A DNA stretch of 41,505 nucleotides from assembly GCA_902772705.1 (NCBI GenBank), contig CACYBR010000200.1, positions 1 to 41,505 of the forward strand. Direction: 5' to 3'. Positions within the stretch are counted from its first letter, which is position 1. Each line of letters begins with the position of its first letter. Under the pieces are notes generated by a model. The model was given only the letters and a program-made list of their open reading frames with translations. It had not been told where the DNA came from and ran no database searches. A program made the position numbers and the translations under genes. The DNA is from an uncultured Planctomycetota bacterium. Its GTDB lineage: Bacteria; Planctomycetota; Planctomycetia; Pirellulales; Thermoguttaceae. Of this stretch, positions 34,014 to 41,505 are shown piece by piece.

Positions 34014-35966
34014 GTGAGTATGTTTTATTTCCGAATCCTCGATCGTCGTTTTCGACCTTTTGAAGTTCCCGACATGTTTCATTGGGGCCTTCGCATCATG
34101 GTCGCGGCGGCTGTTCTGACTTTGACGGCGGTCTCTTATGGACAGGGTGGCGCTCGCTTTCGGTCTCTGGGCGGCGAACGTTTTCGCGACGTCCGCGCTG
34201 TTGATCGACAGAATTGGGGGACGGTTCAGAATTCGCAGTTTCAGAACGTTCCTCGCGCTGGGTATGCTCCTAATGGCGTCGTTATTCGAGAAAGCGCGCC
34301 TCTGACGGAAAACCCCTCTCGTTTGGTTTCTCGGCCCAACGCCGTTTCTCAGAACGAAGGCGTCGGTTTCTCGACCCCGCGTTCTTCGAGTCGGGGCACG
34401 GTCCATTCGAAACGCGACGGCGTCCAAAACGTCAATTCTGCCCAGTACGAAAAGGATTCTTTACAACCCCGTGGGATTGACGCCTCGATCGGATCCAAGC
34501 GCGAGGTTTCACGAGCCGCGGATACGGGAGGTTTCAGCGTCTCTGGCGTAAAGAAAGTCGTCGACTCCCAAGCGTCGAACGGCCTCCTCGACAAACACGA
34601 AGGAAAGTTTGACTTTATCAGGGCGGTCAAAGAAGACGATTTAACCGCTTTCGTCAACGAATCTCAGGGGTTGTGCGTTGTTATTCCCCATAAGAATTTC
34701 ATTATTCCCGCGTCTGGGAACGACGAGATCGGCGATAAGACGTCGCCGTCCGTCGCTTCCGGCACGGTCGCTGAAAGAGGTCAGGAATCGGAAGTTGTTT
34801 CTGTCGGGTTCGAGGGGGATTCAATCGGAGACCAACCTCTTACGGCTTCGTCCGCCTTTTACAACGATTATATTGTTTTCACGTTGACCAACCTTGACCC
34901 GCAGGAAACCAGTCTTCTTAAGGATTCATACGACGGACGGTGGGATGAGTTTGATCTGTTGAACGCGTCTTTGATCGCAGAAGGTCTGACGTCTCTTGAG
35001 AGCAGACTTCACTACCGTTCCCGGTTTAACAGCCTACTGGCCAATCTCCTTCAACAAACAGACGGCTTGCAGGATCAGTTGCAGAAAACGGAAAAGGTGT
35101 ATAACTTTCTCCACAGTCGCGCTCTTTACTCCAAATACGATCTTAATTGTTCCAGCGTTGCGGCGTCCCTCGATTCTGGCGTTTTTAACTGTGTCAGCGC
35201 GACGATTCTCTTTAATTGTTTCGCCTCCCGCGCTGGTTTGGAAGTCGCGGCGCTTGAAACGACCGGTCATGCGAAGAGTCGCGTTAAATTCGAAGAGTCG
35301 TTCCTTGATATTGAGACGACCTGTTCGAGCTGGAATCGACTTCCCGATCGTATGCGTCCTTACCGCCGTTCTCGCGCCGACTCCGACGAAAGCGTCGCTC
35401 GCGGTGGAATTCCCGCTGCTCTGGAGCGTTCTGACGCGTCCGAGACTACCAACGCGGCAGACGTATCCTTAAATTTTGTCGCTGTCAAATCGCCTTCCAA
35501 CGCCATAGCGGAGGAGGGTTCGACGACCTTCAGCATTGACGAAGAAGCGCCCCTTGGGTACTCTTTTACTCGTTCACGTCGTCCCATGCGCGAGATTTCC
35601 GACGTTGAATTGGTCGCGACCATTTATTACAACGTTGGCGTTGATTATTCTCAGGCAGGCGATTATGAACGTTCGATTGCTTCATATATCAAGGCGGTTC
35701 AACTGGCGCCGGAGAATAAAACGATTCTCGGCAACCTGAAAGCCACGATCAACAACTGGGCCATCGACGTTGCGATGAAGGACAAGGATTACGAGACGGC
35801 GATTCTTCTCACCGATCTTGGCTTGCGTATTGATCCTGATTTTAGAGAATTCAATTTGAATCTGCCGATCTTTTATCACGACTGGATTGAGCTTCTTGTC
35901 AAAGCTAAGAAATGGGACGACGTTGAGCGCGTTCAGAACGAGTATCGGAAACGTTTTCCAGAGTAA
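34014..35966 (+). CDS. exported transglutaminase-like protein with C-terminal TPRs
   Basis: From GTG 34014 this gives 650 residues. ATG 34020 and ATG 34074 are alternatives; the last would put a typical signal peptide (MFHWGLRIMVAAAVLTLTAV) at the very N-terminus and may be right. A long Ser/Arg-rich region precedes a transglutaminase-like core with plausible Cys-His-Asp residues: SGVFNCVSATILFNCFA (Cys), TTGHAKSRV (His) and SFLDIETT (Asp). The C-terminus has two or three TPR units, for example VATIYYNVGVDYSQAGDYE. SirB1-type transglutaminase-TPR proteins share this plan. It probably acts outside the cytoplasm; the reaction (peptidase, amidase or transglutaminase) cannot be told from sequence. 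It ends at a bidirectional terminator. Confidence 0.78.
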   Translation: MSMFYFRILDRRFRPFEVPDMFHWGLRIMVAAAVLTLTAVSYGQGGARFRSLGGERFRDVRAVDRQNWGTVQNSQFQNVPRAGYAPNGVVIRESAPLTENPSRLVSRPNAVSQNEGVGFSTPRSSSRGTVHSKRDGVQNVNSAQYEKDSLQPRGIDASIGSKREVSRAADTGGFSVSGVKKVVDSQASNGLLDKHEGKFDFIRAVKEDDLTAFVNESQGLCVVIPHKNFIIPASGNDEIGDKTSPSVASGTVAERGQESEVVSVGFEGDSIGDQPLTASSAFYNDYIVFTLTNLDPQETSLLKDSYDGRWDEFDLLNASLIAEGLTSLESRLHYRSRFNSLLANLLQQTDGLQDQLQKTEKVYNFLHSRALYSKYDLNCSSVAASLDSGVFNCVSATILFNCFASRAGLEVAALETTGHAKSRVKFEESFLDIETTCSSWNRLPDRMRPYRRSRADSDESVARGGIPAALERSDASETTNAADVSLNFVAVKSPSNAIAEEGSTTFSIDEEAPLGYSFTRSRRPMREISDVELVATIYYNVGVDYSQAGDYERSIASYIKAVQLAPENKTILGNLKATINNWAIDVAMKDKDYETAILLTDLGLRIDPDFREFNLNLPIFYHDWIELLVKAKKWDDVERVQNEYRKRFPE

Positions 35967-35983
35967 AAATATCGTGAGAAATT

Positions 35984-36018
35984 AAAAAAGGCGGCGCTCC
36001 TAAAGAACGTCGCCTTTT
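35984..36018. terminator. bidirectional rho-independent terminator
   Basis: AAAAGGCGGCG pairs with CGTCGCCTTTT (one G-U pair). It lies between two converging genes. The minus-strand product has a full run of six T after the stem; the plus-strand one has four within it. Confidence 0.85.
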
Positions 36019-36045
36019 GCTTGCGCTGAGAGAGAAGAGACGGAA

Positions 36046-36951
36046 TTATTTCTTCTCCTCTTCTTCGGCTTTTTCTTCGCCTTCTTCTGTGTCGAGCGCT
36101 TCTTCTGGCTCGTCTTCTTCGATCGCTTTGGCGAGCCCCTCTTCACGAATCTTCTGCAAGCGTTCGATGGCCTTTTCGTCGAGCTCTTGATATGCCGCTT
36201 CAGCAGCTACCGACGTCTTCTCGTCTTCGATTTCTCCATTGTTGAAAGTCTTTGGAATCGCCTGATCGCCGCCCAAACGAACGCCTGCGTTGTCGTAAGT
36301 GGCCGTGGTAAAAGGACCGGCGCCGAAGATCCAGCGATCGCGAATCTGCGAGGATTTCGTGTTGATTCCTGACTGCCAGATGATTGCCCCTGTCGACTTG
36401 TTATACGCCCACATGCGAAGCTTGATCTGAGCTTTCTGGTCGGTTCGTTTGATGAGCGCGAACTCGGGAATTGAAGTTGCCGTGGTTAAAGAGCCGATTG
36501 CCGGAATCGTTGTCTCAGGAATACCGTACATTAACTCGTAACGATTGGTGCCCACAGCGCCCGGCGCGACTTCAACGACGTATTCCGCAGCGGCTTCATC
36601 ATCCTTAACAAACGCCCCGTTTGCGGCAAGCTGCTGACGGATGAGACTCTTGAGATAATCGCCGTCCGTCGTGGTATTGGCCGTCTTAACAAACACCTTG
36701 AGTCCAGCCAGGCGAGAGTAGTCGTACTGGTCGACAAGATCCTCCATTGCGCTGGAGATGAGCAATTGTTCCGTCGCCGTTCGGCTGGTGTCGGAAAATT
36801 TTGTCGTGCCGCAACCTGTGGTCAAACCCAGCGTCAGAATCATTGTCAGCGCTACGCGTGTTCTCGCGGAAAATTGCGCCTTTTGCGGCCTTGAACAACA
36901 AGCTTCGACCTTTGTCGAATCGGCTGACAAGGCGCGAACAGAAAGCGTCAT
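36046..36951 (-). CDS. lipoprotein of a planctomycete-type hypothetical family
   Basis: This 301-residue protein starts at ATG 36951 because AAGGAG stands nine bases upstream; the frame from 37011 lacks a site. A signal ends in the lipobox LTTGC (TLGLTTGCGTTKFSDTSRT), so it should be a lipid-anchored envelope protein. The region after the cysteine (ATEQLLISSAMEDLVDQYDYSRLAGLKVFV) resembles what I remember as DUF6655, but that name needs a search. The middle part has YELMYGIPETTIPAIG and KLRMWAYNKSTGAIIWQSG. The tail is almost all Glu and Lys (EEALDTEEGEEKAEEEEKK). The long charged stretch ahead of the signal hydrophobic core (about 30 residues) is unusual for a lipoprotein. Confidence 0.75.
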   Translation of the reverse strand: MTLSVRALSADSTKVEACCSRPQKAQFSARTRVALTMILTLGLTTGCGTTKFSDTSRTATEQLLISSAMEDLVDQYDYSRLAGLKVFVKTANTTTDGDYLKSLIRQQLAANGAFVKDDEAAAEYVVEVAPGAVGTNRYELMYGIPETTIPAIGSLTTATSIPEFALIKRTDQKAQIKLRMWAYNKSTGAIIWQSGINTKSSQIRDRWIFGAGPFTTATYDNAGVRLGGDQAIPKTFNNGEIEDEKTSVAAEAAYQELDEKAIERLQKIREEGLAKAIEEDEPEEALDTEEGEEKAEEEEKK

Positions 36952-37131
36952 TTTGGTAAACTCCTTTTTTGCTTGCGCCGACGTTCCGTTTTTCACTTGG
37001 AGAACTAACAATCCTGACGGGTCGTCGTCCGGTCTGATCCCTCAATACCGTTAGCGCGCCGTCCACTCTAATCAATTTCATTATTCGGTGGAATAGCGAT
37101 TTTACCGCTCGAAGAGTCGCGTCAAACGTGA

Positions 37132-37171
37132 AAGAAAAAGGGTCGACGTCAGCGGCGACGTCGACCCTTTA
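37132..37171 (-). terminator. rho-independent terminator of the lplT-aas unit
   Basis: A perfect 14-bp stem: AAAGGGTCGACGTC with GACGTCGACCCTTT, six-base loop, then TTCTTTC on the minus strand, 20 bases past the aas stop. Confidence 0.9.
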
Positions 37172-37192
37172 GAACTCGTTATCCGTTGTTTT

Positions 37193-39556
37193 TCAAAGAT
37201 CCGAGGTTGCTCCGTATATGTCGAGAGCCAGCTTCTTAACCCCCTTGAGATCCAGTTTGCCCGTTCCAAGGACGGGAATCGAAGAAACCTGCTTGAAATT
37301 GACGGGAGAGGGAATCCAAAGCTGCGGCAAGACGCCTCCCTGAGCCGCTTGTTTACAAATCTCTTCCGGCGTAAAAGGAAGTTCCTCATAGAGAACGACG
37401 AGCTTTTCGCCTTTTCTTTCATCTGGAACAGCGGTAACGACGAGAGAAATAGCCGATTCTTCGGAGGAATCAGAATTGCCGTCGGAATTTTGTCGGGCTA
37501 ATTTGAGTTCTTTGACCGCGTCGATAAGCTTTTCCTCGATGAGGCCGTGAGGCGCCATTTCTCCGCCGATCTTGGAAATACGACTTTCGCGACCAGTAAT
37601 GGCGACAAAGTTGTCCTCGTCGATCATTGCGATATCGCCGGTGATATACCAGCCGTCCTTGAAGATTTCCTTTGAACGTTCCGGGTCTTTATAGTAGCCG
37701 TTCACGACCGAATTACCTTTGACGAGCATCATTCCCGGCGTGTTGGGCGGAAGTTCCTCTCCAGTTTCCATGTCGACAATTTTCGCGACGAAGTTGGGAC
37801 CGGGACAGCCGACAGTGTAGTCTTTGTGATATGGAGTGATCTTGTCCGGCGCGTCTTCCAGCGGAATGTTATGAGACATAACGGGCGACAGTTCCGTCGC
37901 GCCATAACCCTCGTTGAAGTTGAATCCGAATTTTTCCTTCCAACCCTGATACAAAGCTTTCGGGGCCTTTTCGGCGCCGACAATCGGAAAGTAAACAGAC
38001 GCGAAATGCTCGGGAGGACACTTCTTCAGATATGTCCTCATAAAGGTAGGGGTGGCAACCATTAGGTTTGGTTTAAACTTATATGCGATTTCACCAACGC
38101 CCTTATAATCCAAAGGGTTGTAGTGATAATAGCATTGATACGGATGGTACAGAGGAAACCAAATGGAAACGGTATAACCGAACGAATGGAAGAAAGGTAG
38201 AACAGCGTAAAGGCTAAGCTTTGAGGCGGGCATTGCGCTTTGCGCAAAGCTGTGGGCGTTGGCGGCGATGTTCAGGTTAGTGAGAACCGTGCCTTTGGGC
38301 AGACCTGTGGAGCCGCTGGTGAAGATGATAGTGTTAATGTCGGAGAGTTTTTCTTTTGTCAGGCCGAGAACACGTTCCAGAATGCATGTTGGAAGGAACG
38401 ACTGTAGCGCCCCCACAATTTTATCAATTGGCTTGACCTTTGTTTTCGCCAAATCTTCCATCGAAAGCATTTCTGCGTTGATGTTGAGTCTGGGCAATTT
38501 TTTGAGCAGTTGCGACGAAGCCAACACTTTCTTAAGGCCGACTTTCTCGATGCAGTAGTTATTAACGTCGTTTGTGAACGTATAGTTCAGATTGATAGGA
38601 ATCCGATGATCAAACGCAAGCGCCGCGTTAACAAGAACAGCGGCGACTGACGTCGGAAGTAAAACGCCGACGTATTTTTCTTTGCCAAGAATGCGATGGA
38701 AAGCATGACGCAAAACCAGAATCGAGACAAGGACCATTTTGGGACTCAGTTCCTTGCCGGTCGCGTCTCCAAAGTGACGCTTCTGATGAAGTTTGTGCTG
38801 GGCAATGCGAAGACCTCGGATCGCGCCGCGCGCTGGAGTGTAGAGCCAAACGTTTTCAGGATGTTTGCGATAATCGCACATATCGACGTTGAGCTCCTGA
38901 ACGATGTGAAGGAGCTTTTGAGTTATATGAGCGTCCGAGTTCCCTTTGGCTCGTTCGTTGGCGACGCTGAAAGGTTTGCCGTAAATGACGCCTGGTCGAT
39001 AGGGCGCCTTGCGCTTGAAATCCTTGAAATGCGCGTAGCCAAAACGAGAGCCGTAAAAGCCGGTAATTGCAAAGGGAAGAACCGGCACGTCAGGAGTGCG
39101 ACGCAGAAGCGTCAGATAACCGGGCTTAAACGCGCGAACCTGACCGTTCCGTGTAAGACCGCCCTCAGGAAAGATACAAACGACTTCGCCGTTTAAAAGA
39201 GCCTTCTGCGCTTCGAGGACCATGCGAACGACCGATTTACGGTCTTCCGGATCAAATTCGATGGTATTGAGCGATTTGACGACGTATTTAGCAAGTCGAT
39301 TTTTATGCGGCAACGTCTTACTATCGGCGATGAAACGCACCGGACGATTGGACGTGCAGTAGACGATCATCGCGTCAAGGAACGTGACATGACTTCCAAG
39401 CATGAGAACGGCGCCCTCTTTGGGCATGTTTTCAGGGCCGCAGACGTTGAGGCGATAGACGATCTTCAACCAGCAAAGAACGCAAATCCGAAGAAACGAA
39501 AGGACGAGCGCCTGAAACGGGGTGTTGTAACGTGCTTGGGGAGAGCGTGGCGTCAT
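37193..39556 (-). CDS. aas: bifunctional acyltransferase / acyl-ACP synthetase (Aas-type)
   Basis: This 787-residue fusion has an N-terminal PlsC acyltransferase domain with HVTFLD (His56-x4-Asp61), FPEGGLTRNG (129-138) and VPVLPFAITGFYG. A C-terminal ANL adenylation domain has the P-loop IIFTSGSTGLPKG (about 408-420), GYGATELSPV, the ITGD hinge segment and KIGGEMAPHGLIEE. The order and length match Aas, which re-acylates lysophosphatidylethanolamine at the inner membrane by way of an acyl-ACP intermediate. I prefer ATG 39556 to a TTG at 39604; neither has a strong ribosome-binding site. It lies 77 bases after the LplT-like transporter gene. The gene pair matches the known lysophospholipid repair couple. 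Confidence 0.92.
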   Translation of the reverse strand: MTPRSPQARYNTPFQALVLSFLRICVLCWLKIVYRLNVCGPENMPKEGAVLMLGSHVTFLDAMIVYCTSNRPVRFIADSKTLPHKNRLAKYVVKSLNTIEFDPEDRKSVVRMVLEAQKALLNGEVVCIFPEGGLTRNGQVRAFKPGYLTLLRRTPDVPVLPFAITGFYGSRFGYAHFKDFKRKAPYRPGVIYGKPFSVANERAKGNSDAHITQKLLHIVQELNVDMCDYRKHPENVWLYTPARGAIRGLRIAQHKLHQKRHFGDATGKELSPKMVLVSILVLRHAFHRILGKEKYVGVLLPTSVAAVLVNAALAFDHRIPINLNYTFTNDVNNYCIEKVGLKKVLASSQLLKKLPRLNINAEMLSMEDLAKTKVKPIDKIVGALQSFLPTCILERVLGLTKEKLSDINTIIFTSGSTGLPKGTVLTNLNIAANAHSFAQSAMPASKLSLYAVLPFFHSFGYTVSIWFPLYHPYQCYYHYNPLDYKGVGEIAYKFKPNLMVATPTFMRTYLKKCPPEHFASVYFPIVGAEKAPKALYQGWKEKFGFNFNEGYGATELSPVMSHNIPLEDAPDKITPYHKDYTVGCPGPNFVAKIVDMETGEELPPNTPGMMLVKGNSVVNGYYKDPERSKEIFKDGWYITGDIAMIDEDNFVAITGRESRISKIGGEMAPHGLIEEKLIDAVKELKLARQNSDGNSDSSEESAISLVVTAVPDERKGEKLVVLYEELPFTPEEICKQAAQGGVLPQLWIPSPVNFKQVSSIPVLGTGKLDLKGVKKLALDIYGATSDL

Positions 39557-39633
39557 AGTTATGTCTGTTTTGATATCGGGGTACTGGAAATCGCTAAACG
39601 ACAAACGTTAGGTTTTGGCTGGAACTGATAAGG

Positions 39634-41049
39634 TCAATCGTGGACGGAGTCAGCGCGTCGACCTTTGGGAATAAACGCACGAAGCGTTAAGATAAAGACA
39701 GGGAGCGTTATGAGAGCGCAAACAAACCAAATGTTGGCGCCATTAAGCCCTGTTTTGACCACTTCTTCGGAACCGGTTGCAATTCTCGTTTCTCCGATAG
39801 GCGCGGATGCGAGCGCCATCTGGACGATAGCGGCGAGCGCCATGGCGGTAAAGGAAAAGAAATTGTATGCAGCGAGAATACGACCTCGGCTTTCTTGAGG
39901 ACTGTCCATCTGGAGCGTGGCGACGAGCGGAATGTCGTACATGCCCGCCGAAAGCCCCATGAGAAACAGGACGGCGGCGCCAAAGACGAAACCAAACGAA
40001 GCGGGAGACGCCGCTTTCATTCCTGCAGGAATGGATTCGTAAGGCGTGAAGCCGAGAATCAAGCAGAACAACATGATCAGAAACGCTCCAATTGGAACGA
40101 GCTTGAGATCAATCTTGCCGCGGGAAAGCCTGCCGGGAAGCAGTGCGCCGAGCGCGAGTCCCGCAGAGAGCGCGACGAGAAGCGCCATCGCCCAGTCCTG
40201 ACGAACGTTGAGGTACTCCGTCGCGTACTTGTCAATATTAATCTGGGCGAGCGCGCCAAGTCCCCAGAAAAAGGAACTTGCCATCGCGATCCAGAAGAGG
40301 CGCCTGTGCTTAATGAGAGATCCCAGATCCTTGATTGTCTGTTCAAACGGATTGATAGGGAATTTTGCTTTCGGATCCGCCGCGTCAATTGAGGGAATGA
40401 AAAAGCTGGAGATCAGACCGAGAATTGAAACGCCAATAATGACGGCAGACCAAAGGAACCAGCCGTTCATTCCCCCTGTGCCTTCTGAGGGCGCTTCGGG
40501 ATGAAGCGTCGTCAAAACGAAGAGAACGCCGCCGAGCACCTGGCCGCCAAGGCAGGCGACCATTGTCGTCATTGAGACGTAGCCGTTTGCGTCAGAGATT
40601 CGTTCAGCCGGAACGAGATTCGGGAGGCTCCCGTATTTTGCGGGACTGAAGAACGCGCTCTGCGACGCCATTAAAAAGAGGGTGAGCAACATGAAAGGAA
40701 CAGATTGGGAAACGATTGCGATCGTCCCAAGAATCATGATGATCAATTCTGCGACCTTACACCAGATAAGAACGTGACGGCGGTTGTAACGGTCGCATAC
40801 GAAGCCGGCATACGTCGCAAGCAGGAGGAACGGAACCAAAAACGCAAGGGAACCGATTGTACGAATCGCGTCCTGCTTGTCGCTCCAACCAATGGCGCAT
40901 TTGCCAATCGGGATGATCAGCCAACGAAAGATATTGTCGTTCAACGCCACCATAAACTGGGTAATCAGCAGTGCGATAAATCCCTTTGTCCAGAGTGGAG
41001 GGAGAGAGGGTTTCGTTGAGGAAACAGGAGGTTGGGATGTGGCTTGCAT
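39634..41049 (-). CDS. lplT: LplT-like lysophospholipid transporter (MFS)
   Basis: This is a 471-residue MFS protein with about twelve membrane segments. The family signature is clear: ALNDNIFRWLIIPI near the N-terminus, the MFS loop motif AGFVCDRYNRRHVLI and FFSPAKYGSLPNLVPAERI. LplT flips lysophosphatidylethanolamine across the inner membrane for re-acylation by Aas, whose gene follows. Members are normally about 400 residues; this one has extra residues between helices 6 and 7 (around DAADPKAKFPINPFEQTIKD). ATG 41049 has only a weak ribosome-binding site. Confidence 0.9.
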   Translation of the reverse strand: MQATSQPPVSSTKPSLPPLWTKGFIALLITQFMVALNDNIFRWLIIPIGKCAIGWSDKQDAIRTIGSLAFLVPFLLLATYAGFVCDRYNRRHVLIWCKVAELIIMILGTIAIVSQSVPFMLLTLFLMASQSAFFSPAKYGSLPNLVPAERISDANGYVSMTTMVACLGGQVLGGVLFVLTTLHPEAPSEGTGGMNGWFLWSAVIIGVSILGLISSFFIPSIDAADPKAKFPINPFEQTIKDLGSLIKHRRLFWIAMASSFFWGLGALAQINIDKYATEYLNVRQDWAMALLVALSAGLALGALLPGRLSRGKIDLKLVPIGAFLIMLFCLILGFTPYESIPAGMKAASPASFGFVFGAAVLFLMGLSAGMYDIPLVATLQMDSPQESRGRILAAYNFFSFTAMALAAIVQMALASAPIGETRIATGSEEVVKTGLNGANIWFVCALITLPVFILTLRAFIPKGRRADSVHD

Positions 41050-41417
41050 TACGGACGCTATCCATTAAATATGCGAACTGACGTGACAAATCCGGTCGTT
41101 TTAACTCGTTATTGATTGAGCTACGCGAGGTTGTTCCTCAAACAGCTACGCCTAACGAGAGACTGACGATTTGGAATTGTCAACTCTGGACGAAAAGAGC
41201 GTTTTCGCTCAAAACGACCCTAAATCTAACTCGTAATAATAATGTCAACTGTCAAGTCTGACAAGAGAAGAAAACATTTAAAATGACATTTTTGGGATTT
41301 TTGTCATTTTGAAATGGCAAACATAACGTCGCCCTTAAAGATATCGACTGTAGAAAAGATATCCCGAGAACTCCTACACGAAGCGCTTCCAAGTCTTAAT
41401 CGGACGCTTGTTCAAGT
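41050..41417. other. intergenic stretch between rpoN and lplT
   Basis: I see no gene. GAGCG, loop TTTT, CGCTC with flanking A and T runs (41203-41224) is a weak terminator-like hairpin on either strand. AAAATGACA (41280-41288) and TGTCATTTT (41302-41310) form a 9-base inverted repeat 14 bases apart, a possible operator. Confidence 0.4.
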
Positions 41418-41505
41418 CATTTGGGGGCGGACTTTATTCTTTTTCTGATTCGACTGTTGGGAATCTGTAGCTGATCTCTGTGTTCCTGGACCGTTTTGCG
41501 GCTAA
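41418..41505 (-). CDS. rpoN: C-terminal end of RNA polymerase sigma-54 factor (partial)
   Basis: Only 28 residues and a TGA stop lie in the window; the gene continues beyond the right edge. They read SRKTVQEHRDQLQIPNS then RIRKR and a short Lys-rich tail. This matches the RpoN box (consensus ARRTVxKYRE, then IPSSxxRR), which reads the -24 promoter element. The match is position by position through KTV, R, L, IP, S and the Arg-rich end, so I trust it despite the short length. It supplies the sigma factor that the NtrC-type regulator at 7117-8655 would need. Confidence 0.85.

Noticed and set aside
35984-36018. Small RNA gene between the converging genes
   Set aside because: The hairpin is fully explained as a shared terminator.

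Overview
The window looks like a chromosomal segment of a Planctomycetota bacterium, perhaps a Pirellulales-type lineage; this is an inference from protein families and not from a marker gene. The pointers are a Bat/MoxR von Willebrand operon, DUF1573 and DUF11 envelope proteins, trypsin-PDZ proteases, a SET-domain protein beside a sigma-54 activator, a small lipoprotein of a type I associate with planctomycetes, and an rsmH gene followed by a giant LysM protein. I saw no tRNA, rRNA, CRISPR array, insertion sequence or phage gene. All coordinates and motif positions were read by eye.

Left part (1-8.9 kb, minus strand): an operon reading moxR, DUF58, a BatD-like membrane protein, batA and a batB/TPR fusion that runs off the left edge. 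Next to it is a two-gene unit: an NtrC-type sigma-54 response regulator overlapping a SET-domain methyltransferase-like gene. The C-terminal RpoN box of sigma-54 itself lies at the extreme right edge (41.4-41.5 kb).

Middle left (8.9-18.1 kb, plus strand): a CNNM/CorC-type CBS protein and a TauE/SafE transporter, then about 850 bases without a gene that hold structured-RNA and terminator signals, then a family cluster. This cluster has a short, probably frameshifted two-TM protein gene, a trypsin-PDZ protein, an intact small two-TM protein and a second trypsin-PDZ protein carrying a two-TM N-terminus. The two small-protein genes share a sigma-70-like promoter layout and a 79-base leader block (68 of 79 bases identical) with a hairpin whose differences preserve pairing. 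This is the strongest candidate here for an undescribed system. An orphan FliR homologue follows.

Middle (18.4-28.7 kb): rsmH and a 1426-residue TM/LysM protein form an apparent operon closed by a clear terminator. A dipeptide-epimerase-like enolase-superfamily gene follows, then, on the minus strand, tsaE translationally coupled (ATGA) to a YfhO-like membrane protein.

Right part (28.8-41.5 kb): a four-repeat DUF11 protein, a DUF1573 protein, a transglutaminase-like/TPR protein with a structured leader, a lipoprotein facing it across a shared terminator, and an lplT-aas pair for lysophospholipid import and re-acylation. Many genes encode exported or membrane proteins, so the region is largely about the cell envelope, with regulators at both ends.
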